Shown piece after piece: positions 1 to 10,639 of a stretch of DNA of 64,000 bases (position 1 is its first letter; each line of letters begins with the position of its first letter). The stretch spans positions 99,425,445 through 99,489,444 of the forward strand of contig NC_080171.1 of NCBI RefSeq assembly GCF_950295315.1, given 5' to 3'. Both the position numbers and the translations under genes were made by a program. Origin of the DNA: Erinaceus europaeus (taxonomy: Eukaryota; Chordata; Mammalia; Eulipotyphla; Erinaceidae). The notes beneath the pieces were generated by a model. It was given only the letters and a program-made list of their open reading frames with translations, was not told the origin of the DNA and searched no databases.

Positions 1-690
1 GCTCCAAGAGGCAGCAGCTTGCAACCTGAATCCGCTGATCTAGTTGGTGACTGCGCCTGTCATAAAAGTCTTTAGTATAGCATGGTTTATATTCAAAACA
101 CAACAACTGAAGAATGACAGAACAGAAAAATAAAAACCACATCAATAAAAAAATGGTTAAATCAAGAGCAAATAAAACTGCTACCACAATGAATCAGGAC
201 AGGAGTCCAGAAGAAACCCCAAATCAGTCAGAAGTAACCATATATAAGAAAAGTATGCAAACAATAGTAAGCCTAATAATCACAGAAATGAAGACAACTA
301 TGGAGGAAAGGGCTATCAGAATTAAGGAAACAACAGAGGAAAACCTCAAAGAAAATACAAGCTACCTCGAGGTAATTAGAGAAATGAACGCTGAAATAGC
401 TGAGCTGAAAGGCCAACTAGCTGAACAAGCTAATACTATAACTGAACTGAAGAAAGAAGCTGAGGGAAGGGAAAGCAGATTAACAGAAACAAAAAACAGA
501 ATTAGCCAGACAGAGGATGAGCTAGTGAAAACAAAGAAAGGTAAAAGAGCTCAAAAAAAGGTTGAGAGACACTGAAAACAACAGAGACATATGGGATGAT
601 CTCAAAAGAAGTAACATTTGTATAATTAGCCTACCAGAGGAAGAAAGAGAGGAAGGGGAAGTAAATATTCTAGAAATATATTTAATCCTG
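1..690 (+). mobile_element. L1 fragment: 5'UTR end and N-terminal ORF1 (broken)
   Basis: The reading frame 114-575, probably starting at the ATG at 153, encodes a Lys/Glu-rich protein dominated by a coiled coil with heptad-like repeats, as in L1 ORF1p. It matches the ORF1 coiled coil of the complete L1 at 48952-54842 (shared words such as EENLKENTSYL, IREMNAEI and ELKGQLAEQA). The frame breaks near 550, after which ORF1-like sequence continues in another frame (LPEEERE) until about 680. The RNA-binding C-terminal domain is missing. Sequence upstream of the ATG differs from the younger L1, so this is probably an older subfamily. The window edge hides its 5' end. Confidence 0.85.
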
Positions 691-1191
691 CTAAATGTCA
701 TTCTTGTGGTTTGACCTTTTGTATTGGTTGGATTATAGATGGGTGCATCAGTGAGTGGGTGTATATTTTATGTATGGGTGATAGTTAGATGGATTCATGC
801 GTGGATAGATGGGTAGACGAATGGATGGGGGAGAAGGCAGATGATGGATGTATGTGTGTGAACTAATTGGTGTCTTAGGTTGGTAGAATATTGTATGTGC
901 ATATGTGGATGTGCATTAAGCAGGTCTTCAAGTAATTAGATGTACCTTCTGATCAGGAATATGCAATCCAACAGGAAAAAGACAGCTAAACATATCTATG
1001 GACTGTGTGGGTTTGTACAAAGAAAGTTTGAAAGTTTTTAAGCATTCTTCCAAGAAAGAAGGGTACTACCAATGGTAATGCCAATATTGGGGACATGGGT
1101 AGCATTCACTGTAAAGAATTTCCTTGGGAAGGAACATTCTTCAATCACATGTTAATATTTGTTATTCCCTTCATAACTTGATTCATTTTAG
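691..1191. other. Intron sequence with degenerate tetranucleotide tract
   Basis: Positions 720-865 hold a decayed (ATGG)n-like tract. The rest is AT-rich sequence leading to the splice acceptor TTTTAG at 1186-1191. No gene is seen. Confidence 0.6.
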
Positions 1192-1307
1192 TAATTAATG
1201 GTGAAAAAGCCACTTTGGAAACCCCAACCTTTGCCCAGAAACGTCGACGTACTCTGGATATGTTGATTCGATCTTTATACCAGGATTTGATGCCAGATTT
1301 GCATAAG
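1192..1307 (+). CDS. GARNL3: GARNL3 coding exon (first in window; after RapGAP domain)
   Basis: The exon has acceptor TTTTAG and donor GTAACC. It begins with two bases completing a codon (phase-1 upstream intron) and encodes 38 residues reading INGEKATLETPTFAQKRRRT and on to DLMPDLHK. I recognise this as the GARNL3 segment just C-terminal to the RapGAP catalytic domain. The RRR basic cluster and the LIRSLYQDL helix are visible. GARNL3 is a predicted RapGAP-type GTPase activator fused to a CNH domain; its biochemical role is poorly characterised. With the usual length near 1,010 residues, this exon starts near residue 380. The RapGAP core exons lie upstream, outside the window. Confidence 0.9.
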
Positions 1308-1401
1308 GTAACCCAGGGTCTGTGGTTCTCTTTCCTTTACATTGGGTCTCAACTGAGAACACAAGTCCTAGGAGTGAGTCTAGTTAGAAAAACCTATGGG
1401 T

Positions 1402-1693
1402 GGGGAGGGAGTTGGGCAGTAGCACAGCAGGTTAAGTGCATGTGGCACAAAGTGCAAGGACTGGCATAAGGATACTGGTTCAAGCCCCCGGCTCCCCACC
1501 TGCAGGGGAGTCACTTCACAAGTAGTGAAACAAGTCTGCCGGTGTCTATCTTTCTCTCCCCCATCTGTCTTCCCCTCCTCTCTCCATTTCTCTCTGTCCT
1601 ATCCAACAACAACGACATCAATAATAACTACAACAATAAAACAAGGACAACAAAAGGAAATAAATAAATAAATAAATATAAAGAAATAAAATT
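1402..1693 (+). mobile_element. Type A SINE with TSD
   Basis: Full-length type A head, pyrimidine middle, CAA/TAA tail and (AAAT)n end. Flanked by the direct repeat aaaacctatgggt at 1389-1401 and 1694-1706. Confidence 0.9.
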
Positions 1694-1832
1694 AAAACCT
1701 ATGGGTTAAACCTTAATCCTAGCTGTCAAGACTGTGCTATGTCCACCATAGTCCACAGTTCCCTCAGTGATACCACAAGGAGACATGTTGAATATCCATA
1801 TGCAGGAGGGTGGTTTTTAATAAAGCCAGGGC

Positions 1833-2106
1833 TGGGAGTTGGGCGGTGGTGCAGCTGGTTAAGCGCACGTGGGACAAAGTGAAGGACTAGCGTAAGTATC
1901 CTGGTTCGAGCCCCTGGCTCCCCACCTGCAGGGGAGTCGCTTCATCTGGTGAAGCAGGTCTGCAGGTGTCTGTCTTTCTCTCCCCCTCTCTGTCTTCCCC
2001 TGCTCTCTCTATTTCTCTCTGTCCTATCCAACAACAATGACATCAATAACAACAACAATGTTAAACAACAAGGGCAACAAAAGGGAAAATAAATTTAAAA
2101 AATAAT
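1833..2106 (+). mobile_element. Type A SINE with TSD
   Basis: Complete type A copy flanked by the 14-bp repeat aataaagccagggc at 1819-1832 and 2107-2120. It lies in the same intron as the preceding SINE. Confidence 0.9.
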
Positions 2107-2603
2107 AATAAAGCCAGGGCCTATAGAGAGGTAAGTGTAGACCAGGGGGCTGAGTGTCTGTAAAATAGCAATCCCTGGAGCACTGGAGTCTTGGGGGGGA
2201 GTATAATCTATACTTAGTGGCACTGTTCAACATAAATAAGCTGCAGAGCTGATATTTTTGCACAAGTTTAGATCATGGATTGACTGGAGGCTTGATAAGG
2301 TTTTCTAGAGACTTTCTGGCTAGTCCCATATCCAGGTACTGAACCAAGCTTTTACATTTACTGAGAATTTACATCATGCCAACTTCCTGGCTGAAGGTAT
2401 ATCCACACTGATGAAACTCAGTTCCTCCCTTGAGGAACTTTGGACCTCAAGGGCCACCTGTCTTCTCTGGAGACCCCTCAGATTTGGTGTGACATTTCTA
2501 GAAGTCTGAGAGTCATTAATGCAGAGTAGAAGTATCATTGCTTAGGACCATTTCCTGAACTGAGCAAGGAAGCACAGAACAAGTTCCAATATTTAAATGA
2601 CTA

Positions 2604-2735
2604 TAATCTGGACTGACAAAATAGCTCTCTTGAATAGTGCACTGCTTTCCCATGTATGCAGCCTTGGCTCAAGCCCAACCCCCACCACACTGAAGGAAGC
2701 TTCAGTGCTGTGGTCTCTCTCTCTATTAACTTTTG
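2604..2735 (+). mobile_element. Type G SINE
   Basis: Diverged copy with the tRNA-like part ttggctcaagcccaaccccc, then caccacactgaaggaagctt and a CT-rich end. The 5' head is degenerate. Confidence 0.6.
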
Positions 2736-2737
2736 TC

Positions 2738-2933
2738 TTTATTTATTTACTGGATAGAGACAGCCAGAAATTGGGAAGAATGGGTAAATAAACAGAGAGA
2801 GAGGCAGAGAGATACCTGCAGCCTGCTTCACCACTCATGAAGCTTTCCCCCTGCAGGTGAGGACCAGGGGCTTGAACCAGGGCCCTTGCACATTGTAATA
2901 TGTGCTCAACCAGGTGAACCACCACCTGGCCCC
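2738..2933 (-). mobile_element. Type B SINE, reverse
   Basis: Reads in reverse from an AT-rich tail through aagctttccccctgcaggtg and ggcttgaaccagggccc to accacctggcccc. It abuts the preceding type G copy tail to tail. Confidence 0.85.
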
Positions 2934-2967
2934 TCTATCTGTCTGTCTGTCTATCTATCTATCTCTA
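2934..2967. repeat. (CTAT/CTGT)n microsatellite
   Basis: Tetranucleotide run of ctgt and ctat units directly next to the head of the reverse type B SINE. Confidence 0.85.
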
Positions 2968-3194
2968 GCTTTAGAAAATAATAACAAATTTTAAAAATGA
3001 ATGTAGTCTCAGGTACTTGCTCAGGGGAGATGAAGAAAGAGTTAGTGCTTGTATCACCCTCCCATTCAACATGGCAGTTTCCACCATGTCATAGGCACTC
3101 CTATCTTCTGGCTAGTTGACATATCCTAACTACTGGTAGGAACTGTCCCAGACTAGCCACAGGGCCCTAAAGAAGAGCAATAGGGATCAGAGGG

Positions 3195-3442
3195 GGTGCA
3201 CCCTAACAAATGATCGTGTATAAGGTTTATACACTATCATGCATGAGGGCCTGGGCTCAATACCTCAGTCCCCATATGCAGCGGCAGGGGAAGCTTTATG
3301 AATGGGTAGAGCAGTACTACTGCAGGTGTCTCTTCTCTTGATTCTTACCCTCTATCAAAGAAAAAGGAAAGAATGATCATTAGGAACCATGGAGGCATCA
3401 TGCAGGCATGGATTCCCAGTGATAACACTAATGACAAAAAAA
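3195..3442 (+). mobile_element. Old type B SINE with 3' module
   Basis: Degenerate head (tgatcgtgtataaggtttatac), a recognisable ggctcaatacctcagtcccc and gcaggggaagctttatgaat, then a decayed 3' module ending cccagtgataacactaatga plus poly(A) near 3442. Confidence 0.6.
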
Positions 3443-3761
3443 AAAATGGCATAGGGAGCAAGCCATACTCAGAAATCTGGTAGTTCTTTTTCTTCCAGGA
3501 AATGGAACAGAGATGGTGCCAAGTCCACATCCCACAGGTCTCAGTTGGAGCATCACTCCATGAGCTTCCCCTTCATAGAGATTATACCATGTGCCAACCA
3601 CACAATTAACTGTCTACACTGTCTGTCCTTCCAGATTTCACCACAAGGATATGACTTTATATCACATCTACCAAATCTGGCACAGTAGTGGGTTCTCAGT
3701 CATTCCTTAGATATTAAATGAGTGTACCTAATTCTCTGGCCATGGTCCAGAAGAGAACTCA

Positions 3762-3905
3762 CATTTACTATGCTAAATACTCTATAAGCATTACTTCATT
3801 TCTTTCTTGATAACACAGTTTGGAGATGGGTATTGGCCACAAAAAGTCACTGAAACTCAAAATTAGTTTACCTGAAGTGACCCAGAGAGCCACAGCATTG
3901 CATAA
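3762..3905 (-). mobile_element. MIR relic, reverse
   Basis: Shows the MIR 3'-to-5' order: tttactatgctaaatactct, a cattacttcatt core, then gaagtgacccagagagccac resembling the conserved aactggcccaaggtcacac block. Ancient SINE shared by all mammals. Confidence 0.6.
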
Positions 3906-3984
3906 CTCTTGGGAATACCACTGTACAGAATTCAGGATTTCCTGTCGCAGGGGTGCTTCCTTTTAAGAATGTTATCCTTAGAGC

Positions 3985-4165
3985 CATACAACATGGGAGT
4001 CCAGATCACACTGCTGGAGCAACACACTGCAGGTTTGCCTGGTTTCTGCCCTTGCGCAGTGCTGGCTCCCACCTGTTGGGCCTTTCTTTATCCTTGGCCT
4101 CTAGCACCAAGCCTGGCACATTCCAAGTGCCCCATAAATGCTCATTGGTGAATAAATACAGAGGG
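3985..4165 (+). mobile_element. L2/MIR-like 3' end relic
   Basis: Contains gcctggcacattccaagtgc followed by ccataaatgctcattggtga, the hallmark 3' terminal pattern of mammalian L2 and MIR. It ends about 100 bp before the next exon. Confidence 0.55.
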
Positions 4166-4266
4166 TAGAAATAGGATCATTTGGACATAGGTTTGTGCAT
4201 TAATTGAAGGCAAAGGATGAGATATATAACCATATGTGGAACTTATAACTTGTTTTTCTTTTTCAG

Positions 4267-4371
4267 AACATGCTTAATAGACGGTCTTTTAGTGATGTTT
4301 TGCCAGAATCACCCAAGTCAGCACGGAAGAAAGAGGAGGCTCGCCAGGCAGAGTTTGTTAGAATAGGACAG
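4267..4371 (+). CDS. GARNL3: GARNL3 coding exon, linker
   Basis: Phase 0 on both sides, acceptor TTTCAG, donor GTGGGT. It encodes 35 residues from NMLNRRSFSDVLPESPKSAR to RQAEFVRIGQ. The Ser/Pro-rich RRSFSDVLPESPKS followed by the basic and acidic ARKKEEAR looks like a phosphorylatable linker between the RapGAP and CNH domains; that role is inference. It joins cleanly to the exons at 1192 and 5653. Confidence 0.92.
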
Positions 4372-4744
4372 GTGGGTTTTATTCCATAACCCTTTTGGCA
4401 AGGCATGTACTTAGGAATCCCATTCAAAGCAGATGGCCCACCTGCAAAGATTTTATGTTTGCGCACTCCAGTAGGACTGTGGACAAACACCATGAGCGAT
4501 TTATGGTAACCATGTAGACATGATCCCCTGCGTGTGTGAGGGAGAGAACAGCACTCTACAGGAGAAGGGGTGCTCCTGGGCTGACACAAGAGGCCACAAT
4601 GCTCCTCTGGGCTCCATTCCGTCAAGGGAACATGCATGATTTGCCTGCTTCCTGGGAGCTTTCTGAAGAGTAAGATAAAGCACCTTAAACTCTTCCTTGT
4701 AAGAGTGAACTTAGGGTATAGCACTATGCCCACAAGATTTCCCT
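4372..4744. other. Intron, no recognised element
   Basis: Ordinary unique-looking intron sequence. The long reverse-strand frame across the upstream exon (4263-4844) has no family resemblance and is a shadow. Confidence 0.6.
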
Positions 4745-4990
4745 TCAGGTGGTGGTGCGCCTGGTTGAGCACGCATGTTACCATGCACAAAGACCAGGGT
4801 TCAAGCCCCTGGTCCCCACCTGTGGGGGAAGGGGGGAGTTTCATAACTGGTTAAGCAGTGCTGCAGGCCCCCTCTCTCTCTCTACCTCTCTCCCTCCCTT
4901 CTCTCTCTGTTCCCCTCTTCTTCTCTCTCCCCTTCCCATTCCTTTCTGTCTCTATCCGAAATAAATAAATAAATAAATAAATATATATAT
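4745..4990 (+). mobile_element. Type B SINE
   Basis: Head caggtggtggtgcgcctggt, internal ggttcaagcccctggtcccc, long CT-rich middle and a tail of repeated AAAT units merging into (AT)n. Confidence 0.88.
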
Positions 4991-5652
4991 AAAAAATAAA
5001 AAATATTTTCCCCTCCCAGTAAGGTGGCCCCCAGACAACACCTTATTCCAGGCTTATGGAGGAAGTCACTCTCCTGTGGCCTTGCTCCCACATGATGCTA
5101 GCTAGCCTTTCTCGGTTCTGGGAGATGACACTGTTTCCTGCATGACCCCATGTCACAAAGGGGAGATGTGTTTCCAGTTGCAGGTAAGGTTCTGGCCTCA
5201 AAGCAGAGCGTTGAGGCAGGCAGATAAAGGAAGTTTGTGAGATCAAGAGAGGCTTACAGGCAGGGATAACTTTTTCCCAAAACAGATGTACTTTTCTAGA
5301 ACCTCTCAAATGTTGGTCCTTATTTAAAGACACCCTGATTCTACTTTCATAAATTCAAATTCATCAGATTTGAAAAGGAACTTGGGAATTTTTGCCATTG
5401 CCCACAGTTTAGAAGTCACTGTGCTTAATACATTGCTGATATGAAACAACAGAATTCACTTGAGGTCATGAGGGTTTCACCAGATCCCACTGACTCATCC
5501 CTTCTCTTCAGTGATGAGCAGTGTAGGAGTCTGAAACTTTAGTCTGATGTTATCTGTTTTACTAAAGAAAAAAATCTCAAATCCTAATTGTTTATCCTGC
5601 TATTCTTTTACTGCCTGATAACAAACTTTTAAAAATTTCTCTCTTCTGTAAG
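4991..5652. other. Intron, no recognised element
   Basis: Mixed-composition intron leading to the acceptor CTGTAAG at 5646-5652. I see no repeat family or gene. Confidence 0.5.
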
Positions 5653-5727
5653 GCGCTAAAACTGAAGTCCATTGTCAGAGGGGGTGCTCCATCGGGCTTG
5701 GCAGCTTCAGGCATCTTTAAAAAAGAG
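5653..5727 (+). CDS. GARNL3: GARNL3 coding exon, linker
   Basis: Short phase-0 exon of 25 codons with acceptor TGTAAG and consensus donor GTGAGT. It encodes ALKLKSIVRGGAPSGLAASG and then IFKKE. This is the basic/Gly segment immediately before the CNH domain. The product is supported by position and continuity with neighbouring exons. Confidence 0.9.
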
Positions 5728-6104
5728 GTGAGTTGATGGTACTTTCAAGTTCAACTGTGAAAGTTCTCTGTCAGTGACATTATTAAGATTTGGGGGATGA
5801 GGTGTGTGGGCCAGGAGGAGGAAAGACTTGTCTGCTAGGGTGTCCGCAGAGGAAGCTGCAGTAGAGTTGGGTAGACTTTTACTGAGAGCCCCCCCCCCCC
5901 ACCTTATATAGAGTGCAGGTGAGGGGCCTTCTTCCATGCTCACATGAAGCAACGCTGCTGAAGCAGCCTGATCAGGCAGAGCGGGAGCCACAATGCTCAT
6001 CTAGCTTGTGCACATGCAAGTCTCCTGGACATCATGACCAAACGCCTGCTCTCCCCAGGAGCTGTGGGATAAAAGCAGGATTCTACATTCCTAACAAGTT
6101 GCAC

Positions 6105-6312
6105 ATGGTTGGTGGAGAACAGAGCATAGTGGTTGTGCAAAAAGACTTCCTCTCCAGAGACCCAGTCTTGAGTTCAATCCCCAGTATCACCATAAACCAG
6201 AGCTAAGCAGTGCTCTGATGTCTATCGATCTATCCTTGTCCCTATCTCTGTCTCTCTCTGTCTCTAGCTCTGTCTCTGTCTCTGTCTCTCTCTATCTCTG
6301 TCTATCTCTCCA
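6105..6312 (+). mobile_element. Type D SINE with CT-rich tail
   Basis: Head agcatagtggttgtgcaaaa, then gagttcaatccccagtatca and the hairpin-like end accagagctaagcagtgctc, followed by a decayed pyrimidine-rich microsatellite. Confidence 0.8.
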
Positions 6313-6324
6313 GTGTGTGTTAGA

Positions 6325-6400
6325 ATCACTTTCTGATTTAGATGGACTAGGATAGGTCCCAAGAATCTGCAACCTAAGACTAATGGCAAAGCATCTTTTG
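6325..6400 (+). mobile_element. MER5-like DNA transposon relic
   Basis: The segment tctgatttagatggactagg followed by cccaagaatctgcaacctaa resembles the internal part of MER5-type nonautonomous hAT elements. It is short and diverged, so the assignment is tentative. Confidence 0.35.
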
Positions 6401-6504
6401 CAAAGGTCACAGAAATTCCATCTGCTTGTTAACACTTTATGAATACCACATTCCATTAAGATGTAAGTAGCTCTTTTCCTAAAGGTACCTGGAATGTTTT
6501 CAAG

Positions 6505-6647
6505 GTTTATTGATTTATCCTATGAGGGGGAGGGAGAACACCAAAGCACTACTTTAGCATATATAATACAGGAGGAAATTGAACTCAGGAGCTCACGCAT
6601 ACAAATCCAGCATTCTATACATGGAACCACCTCCCTAGCTGCAAATA
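6505..6647 (-). mobile_element. Type C SINE, reverse, diverged
   Basis: Reverse order of type C: tttattgatttat tail, gaaattgaactcaggagctc, then ccacctccctagctgc at the head end. Confidence 0.7.
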
Positions 6648-6667
6648 ACCTTTTCAACAAAAGGTTT

Positions 6668-6706
6668 TCTCTCTCTCTCTCTCTCTCTCTCCCTCTCCCT
6701 CTCCCT

Positions 6707-6746
<40 letters not shown>
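6668..6746. repeat. (CT)n / (CCCTCT)n microsatellite
   Basis: About 80 bp of pure pyrimidine with CT and CCCTCT units. Reading frames through it are low-complexity artefacts. Confidence 0.95.
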
Positions 6747-6750
<4 letters not shown>

Positions 6751-6781
6751 AAGGTTCTTAAACATGCATAACAATCAGAGT

Positions 6782-6897
6782 TTGGGAGCTGGGCAAACCT
6801 GACTGAGCACACAATTTAACATACACAAGGACCTGGGTTCAAGCCCAAGGACCCCCACTTGAGAATGGGAATCTTCATGGATAGAGAAGCATTGCTG
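6782..6897 (+). mobile_element. Type B SINE, 3' truncated
   Basis: Head gggagctgggcaaacctgac with cctgggttcaagcccaagga, but it stops before the pyrimidine-rich part and is followed directly by a type D copy. Confidence 0.7.
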
Positions 6898-7095
6898 GGA
6901 TGGGGGAGATAGCACAATGGTTATGCAAACAGACTCTCATGCCTGAGGCTCTAAAGTCCCAAGTTCAATCCCCACCACCACCATAAACCAGAACTAAGCG
7001 GTGCTCTGGTGTTTCTCTTTTCTCTCTCTCTCTATCTATCTGTCTTTCTCTCTCTCTCTCTCCCATCTCTCTCAAAAATAAAATAAAATATTAAA
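6898..7095 (+). mobile_element. Type D SINE
   Basis: Well-preserved head gggggagatagcacaatggt, ccaagttcaatccccaccac and the 3' hairpin region, then (CT)n and an AAAATA-type tail. Confidence 0.88.
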
Positions 7096-7107
7096 AAAAA
7101 AACACAA

Positions 7108-7422
7108 AGAAGTGGGACATCTGGAAGTAGGTTGCACATGGCACAAAGTGCAAGGTCCAGAGTGAGGACTCCCCACCTGCAGGGCAGTCACTTCACAAGC
7201 AGTGAAGCAGGTCTGCAGGCGTCTGTCTTTCTCTCTCCCTCTCTGTCTTCCCCTCCTCTCTCCATTTCTCTCTGTCCTGTCCAATAACAATGATATCAAT
7301 AACAACAATAATAACCACAACAATGATAAAACAATAAGGGCAAAAAAAGGGGGGAAAATAACCTCCAGAACCAGTGGACTTGTGGTGCAGGCACTGAGCC
7401 CCAGCAATAACCCTGGAGGCAA
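7108..7422 (+). mobile_element. Type A SINE with 3' module, internally deleted
   Basis: Head partly lost (aagtaggttgcacatggcac, no B-box segment), normal body, then the 3' module from acctccagaaccagtggact to aataaccctggaggc at 7403-7419. Confidence 0.85.
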
Positions 7423-7424
7423 AA

Positions 7425-7550
7425 AAAAGAGAGAGAAAGAGAGAGAGAGAGAAGCACTGCTGCAGATGTTTCTTTCGCTCTCCCTCTTTCTCCCCCTCCT
7501 CTCTCAATTTCTGCCCTATCAAATAAAAGGAAAAAAACTCTAAAAAAAAA
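7425..7550 (+). mobile_element. Type B SINE 3' part
   Basis: (GA)n, then agaagcactgctgcagatgt, a CT-rich block and cctatcaaataaaaggaaaa. The head is absent. Confidence 0.6.
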
Positions 7551-8071
7551 AAATCAAAATCTGTGAAACTATAAGTCTTTTGTCAGTGAACAACAAAAGC
7601 TCCCACTTTTTAGATCAGTTCATAACCTACCAGTGGATCATTCATAGAAAAATAGTCCCAGGAGTCCCCAGGGCCTGTTGTACATGTAATTCTACAGAGG
7701 CCAGCATTCCACATGCTTCTCCCGAGATTGTTCCGTTTCCAACAAATGGGCTTGGCCAGCCTGTGATATCTATCAGCTCAGTAATTGTGATGTTCTCAGA
7801 GGGATTAGAAAGGAAGTCTTTGCTGGGCCAGGAAGGTCCAAAGAGTATATTTCCACTCTGCACAGCCTGCACTAAGCCCGTTTTAGGGTACACAGGCAGT
7901 CAGTACAATGAAAAGAATCAGTGATCCTCAGACCACACCCCCGGCAGACTTTGTCTGAGTTTATAGCACTGATACTTTGTACACTATTCCTCCAATATCA
8001 GAGTCCCCAACCCCTTTGAGAACTCATGAGCATAATGGACACACACATTAAAATGTACAAATGGCACATAT
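7551..8071. other. Intron, no recognised element
   Basis: Holds overlapping open frames on both strands (7580-7924 and 7642-7893), but neither has splice context or family motifs. I see no supported feature. Confidence 0.45.
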
Positions 8072-8084
8072 ACACAGCATTTTG

Positions 8085-8470
8085 GGGAAATCATCTGGGA
8101 CCGCAACAAGACAGGACTAGAACGATTTCAGGAACCCACCAAATCACTGGTGAGTGCACACACGTGTGGCTCGTGGACAGAGAGGAGCCTAGGGAGAGGC
8201 TAAGTGGCTGGTAACAATCTGGCAGTTTACCACTTGAGACACCACCTCCAGTCTGTTTCACCAACAAAAAGACATCTGAAGGGAGAACAGGACTCCTGTA
8301 AGATTCACCAAATGCAACTGTGAGTCTCCATTGCTACGGCCCTCAGAAGCTGCAGTAGGAGGGGCGAGGTCCTGTGCTGACACCAGGGGACAGAGAACTA
8401 ACCAGGAAACTCAGGAGAAGATCTATACCTCAGTGGCCTAGTGGAGGGGCTGTGAGAGTCTCTTTGCATA
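8085..8470 (+). mobile_element. Isolated L1 5'UTR fragment
   Basis: Collinear with the 5'UTR of the complete L1 (about 49095-49470): shared aacaagacaggactagaa, ctccattgctac, gaaactcaggagaaga and gagtctctttgcataac. No ORF1 follows and there is no poly(A). The flanks acacagcattttg (8072-8084) and acacaacattttg (8471-8483) differ at one base and look like a TSD. Confidence 0.8.
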
Positions 8471-8483
8471 ACACAACATTTTG

Positions 8484-9058
8484 AATGCAATCTCCACAAG
8501 CTGCCATAAACCCTCTATGGATCCTACAGACCCTTAGGTCTTCTGGGTTAAGAATTCTGTTCTACACAAGCGTTCGAAATTATGCCCACTGGTCAGAGAA
8601 TGTTTTGTTATTAAGATTTTATTCTTAAGAAGAAAACAAAAAAAGAATTGGCTCTTTTCTGTTGGTGTCACCTAATGCTCTGATGCTTCTGCCTCCCAAC
8701 TGGCATTTATATTCCTCTTGCTTTTTCATGTTCTGCTCTAAGTCATGCTCTCAGAATTTCCATAAATCTTCAGGAAATGCCATTCCAATTAGTGACCTGC
8801 ATTTGTGTAGACCTATTTCAGTCAATAAAATGTCTTCATATTTATTCTGTATATGATCTTTGCAGAACAGTCCAAGTCTCATCTTAGCAATAAGAGTATT
8901 CATTTTTGAGGCTTGTATGCTTCTTAAAGGAAGAGCATCATGTTCTAAGTTAGCAATAACATACATAGTATTTACACAGAGTCCAAGATGACCTAGAATC
9001 ATCGCTTCTACTCAGAACATTCGAGCAAATTCACCAATTCAAGCAAATTCACCATAAT
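8484..9058. other. Intron, no recognised element
   Basis: AT-rich intron. Short open frames on both strands lack any supporting signal. Confidence 0.5.
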
Positions 9059-9072
9059 ACACACCTACCCCT

Positions 9073-9366
9073 GGGAATTGGGCTGTAGCACAGCAGGTTA
9101 AGCGCAGGTGGTGCAAAGCGCAAGGACCAGCCTAAGAATCCTGGTTCGAGCCCCTGGCTCCCCACCTGCAGGGAGGTCGCTTCATAAGAGGTGAAGCAGA
9201 TCTGCAGGTGTCAATCTTTCTCTTTCCCCTCTCTGTCTTCCCTTCCTCTCTCCATTTCTCTCTGTCCTATCCAATGACGGACGACATCAATAATAACTAC
9301 AACAATAAAACAGCAAGGGCAACAAAAGGGAATAAATAAAAAAAAGATCACTTTAAAAAAAAAAGT
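9073..9366 (+). mobile_element. Type A SINE with TSD
   Basis: Complete copy flanked by acacacctacccct at 9059-9072 and 9367-9380, a perfect 14-bp repeat. Confidence 0.92.
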
Positions 9367-9439
9367 ACACACCTACCCCTACAAACACAGTCTTCTGTTG
9401 TACAGTCCAGCACAGAATGTCTGATTAAGAGTAATAATG

Positions 9440-9703
9440 TAGAACTTAAGAAATACAAACAAAGAGGGGAAACATAAAGTAAAACTTGGACTGGGTTGGT
9501 GTATTGCACCAAAACAAAGGACTCTGGGAAAGGAGGGCAGGGAAAGGTTGAGGGTAGGAGAGGCTTTGGGTTCCTGGTGCATGATCTCAGCTAAAAATGA
9601 GAGTGTTTTGCAGATATCTGTCATGATGGGATGTGAAATTTTACCCATGTGTCAACAATTGTACTGTAAGCCATTACCCCCCCAATAAAGTGATTTAAAA
9701 AAA
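9440..9703 (+). mobile_element. 5'-truncated L1 3' end with TSD
   Basis: Contains the L1 3'UTR words gtgtattgcaccaaaacaaa, aattgtactgtaagccatta and cccaataaag followed by poly(A), as at the end of the complete L1. Flanked by aagagtaataatg (9427-9439) and aagagtaatagtg (9704-9716). Confidence 0.85.
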
Positions 9704-9716
9704 AAGAGTAATAGTG

Positions 9717-10184
9717 AAGGTATAAGAGTCAAACATACCCCTAAAAATCTCCAAAAACTTCTTGTTCATTGAAGCCAAACCAGGTGCTTTGGAGGACAGG
9801 TACTGGTTATGTCAAATATGTCCTTTCTTCTGGTTTGTCAAAGAATACACAAAACAGTGACTGTTGGCCCCATGTTTCCACACATGACTCTGACAGTTGT
9901 GAGGGAGGTCTGAAATGAAAGTGTAGTTAACACTCATGGTACGATATGTCATGTCGGGGAACATGAATGAGTTTCCTCAGTAGTACTCACTGTATTTCTA
10001 CAGATGGATGTTATTCCTTCTAAGATTTCCTAGCCATAAATTGATCAATAAGCAAATTTATACTAACACAATTACTTTCATTATAATGGTTTCATTGCAT
10101 TCTGAATCAGCAGCACAGAAATCTTTTTTTGTAGAGTTATATAGACCTTCCTTTTATGAGACACTAATGTGAATTCTCAAAAAA
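9717..10184. other. Intron, no recognised element
   Basis: AT-rich sequence without recognisable repeat or gene. Confidence 0.5.
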
Positions 10185-10187
10185 ATA

Positions 10188-10226
<39 letters not shown>
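10185..10226. repeat. (CA)n microsatellite
   Basis: Dinucleotide run of about 40 bp with one interruption (cata). Confidence 0.95.
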
Positions 10227-10228
<2 letters not shown>

Positions 10229-10287
10229 AAATTGGTCCAACTTCCAAGTGATTAAAAAAAAATAGCTTGCTTAGAAAATGTTACCTG

Positions 10288-10536
10288 GGGCCAGGCGGTG
10301 GCACACCTGGTTAAATGCACACATTGCAGTGCACAAGGTCCCAGGTTCAAACCCCTGGTCCCCACCTGCAGGGGGAAACTTCACAAGTGGTGAAGTAGGG
10401 CTGCAGGTATCTCGCTGTCTCTTCCTTCTGTATCTCGCCCCTTCCCCCTCAATTTCTCTCTGTCTCTATCCAATAATAAAAGGAATGAAAAATTTTTTTA
10501 AAAGAAAAAGAAAAAATATATTTAAAAATAAAAGAA
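10288..10536 (+). mobile_element. Type B SINE with TSD
   Basis: Head ggggccaggcggtggcacac; perfect 15-bp flanks agaaaatgttacctg at 10273-10287 and 10537-10551. Confidence 0.92.
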
Positions 10537-10639
10537 AGAAAATGTTACCTGTACTTCAGGTGAACCTGGTGAACATCATTACAATATAGAGACAGGTCAT
10601 GATGCCAGAAATATGTGATATATGTATCTGTAAGGTAGT

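Noticed and set aside
4263..4844. 193-codon minus-strand frame over a GARNL3 exon
   Set aside because: It overlaps the exon and a type B SINE in antisense, with no family resemblance; a shadow frame.
7580..7924. 114-codon plus frame and an overlapping 83-codon minus frame
   Set aside because: No splice sites, motifs or homology I can recognise; overlapping frames on both strands suggest chance.
9090..9170. tRNA-like A-box and B-box sequences throughout the window
   Set aside because: They are SINE heads followed by SINE bodies and TSDs; none folds as a complete tRNA with an acceptor stem, so no tRNA genes are called.
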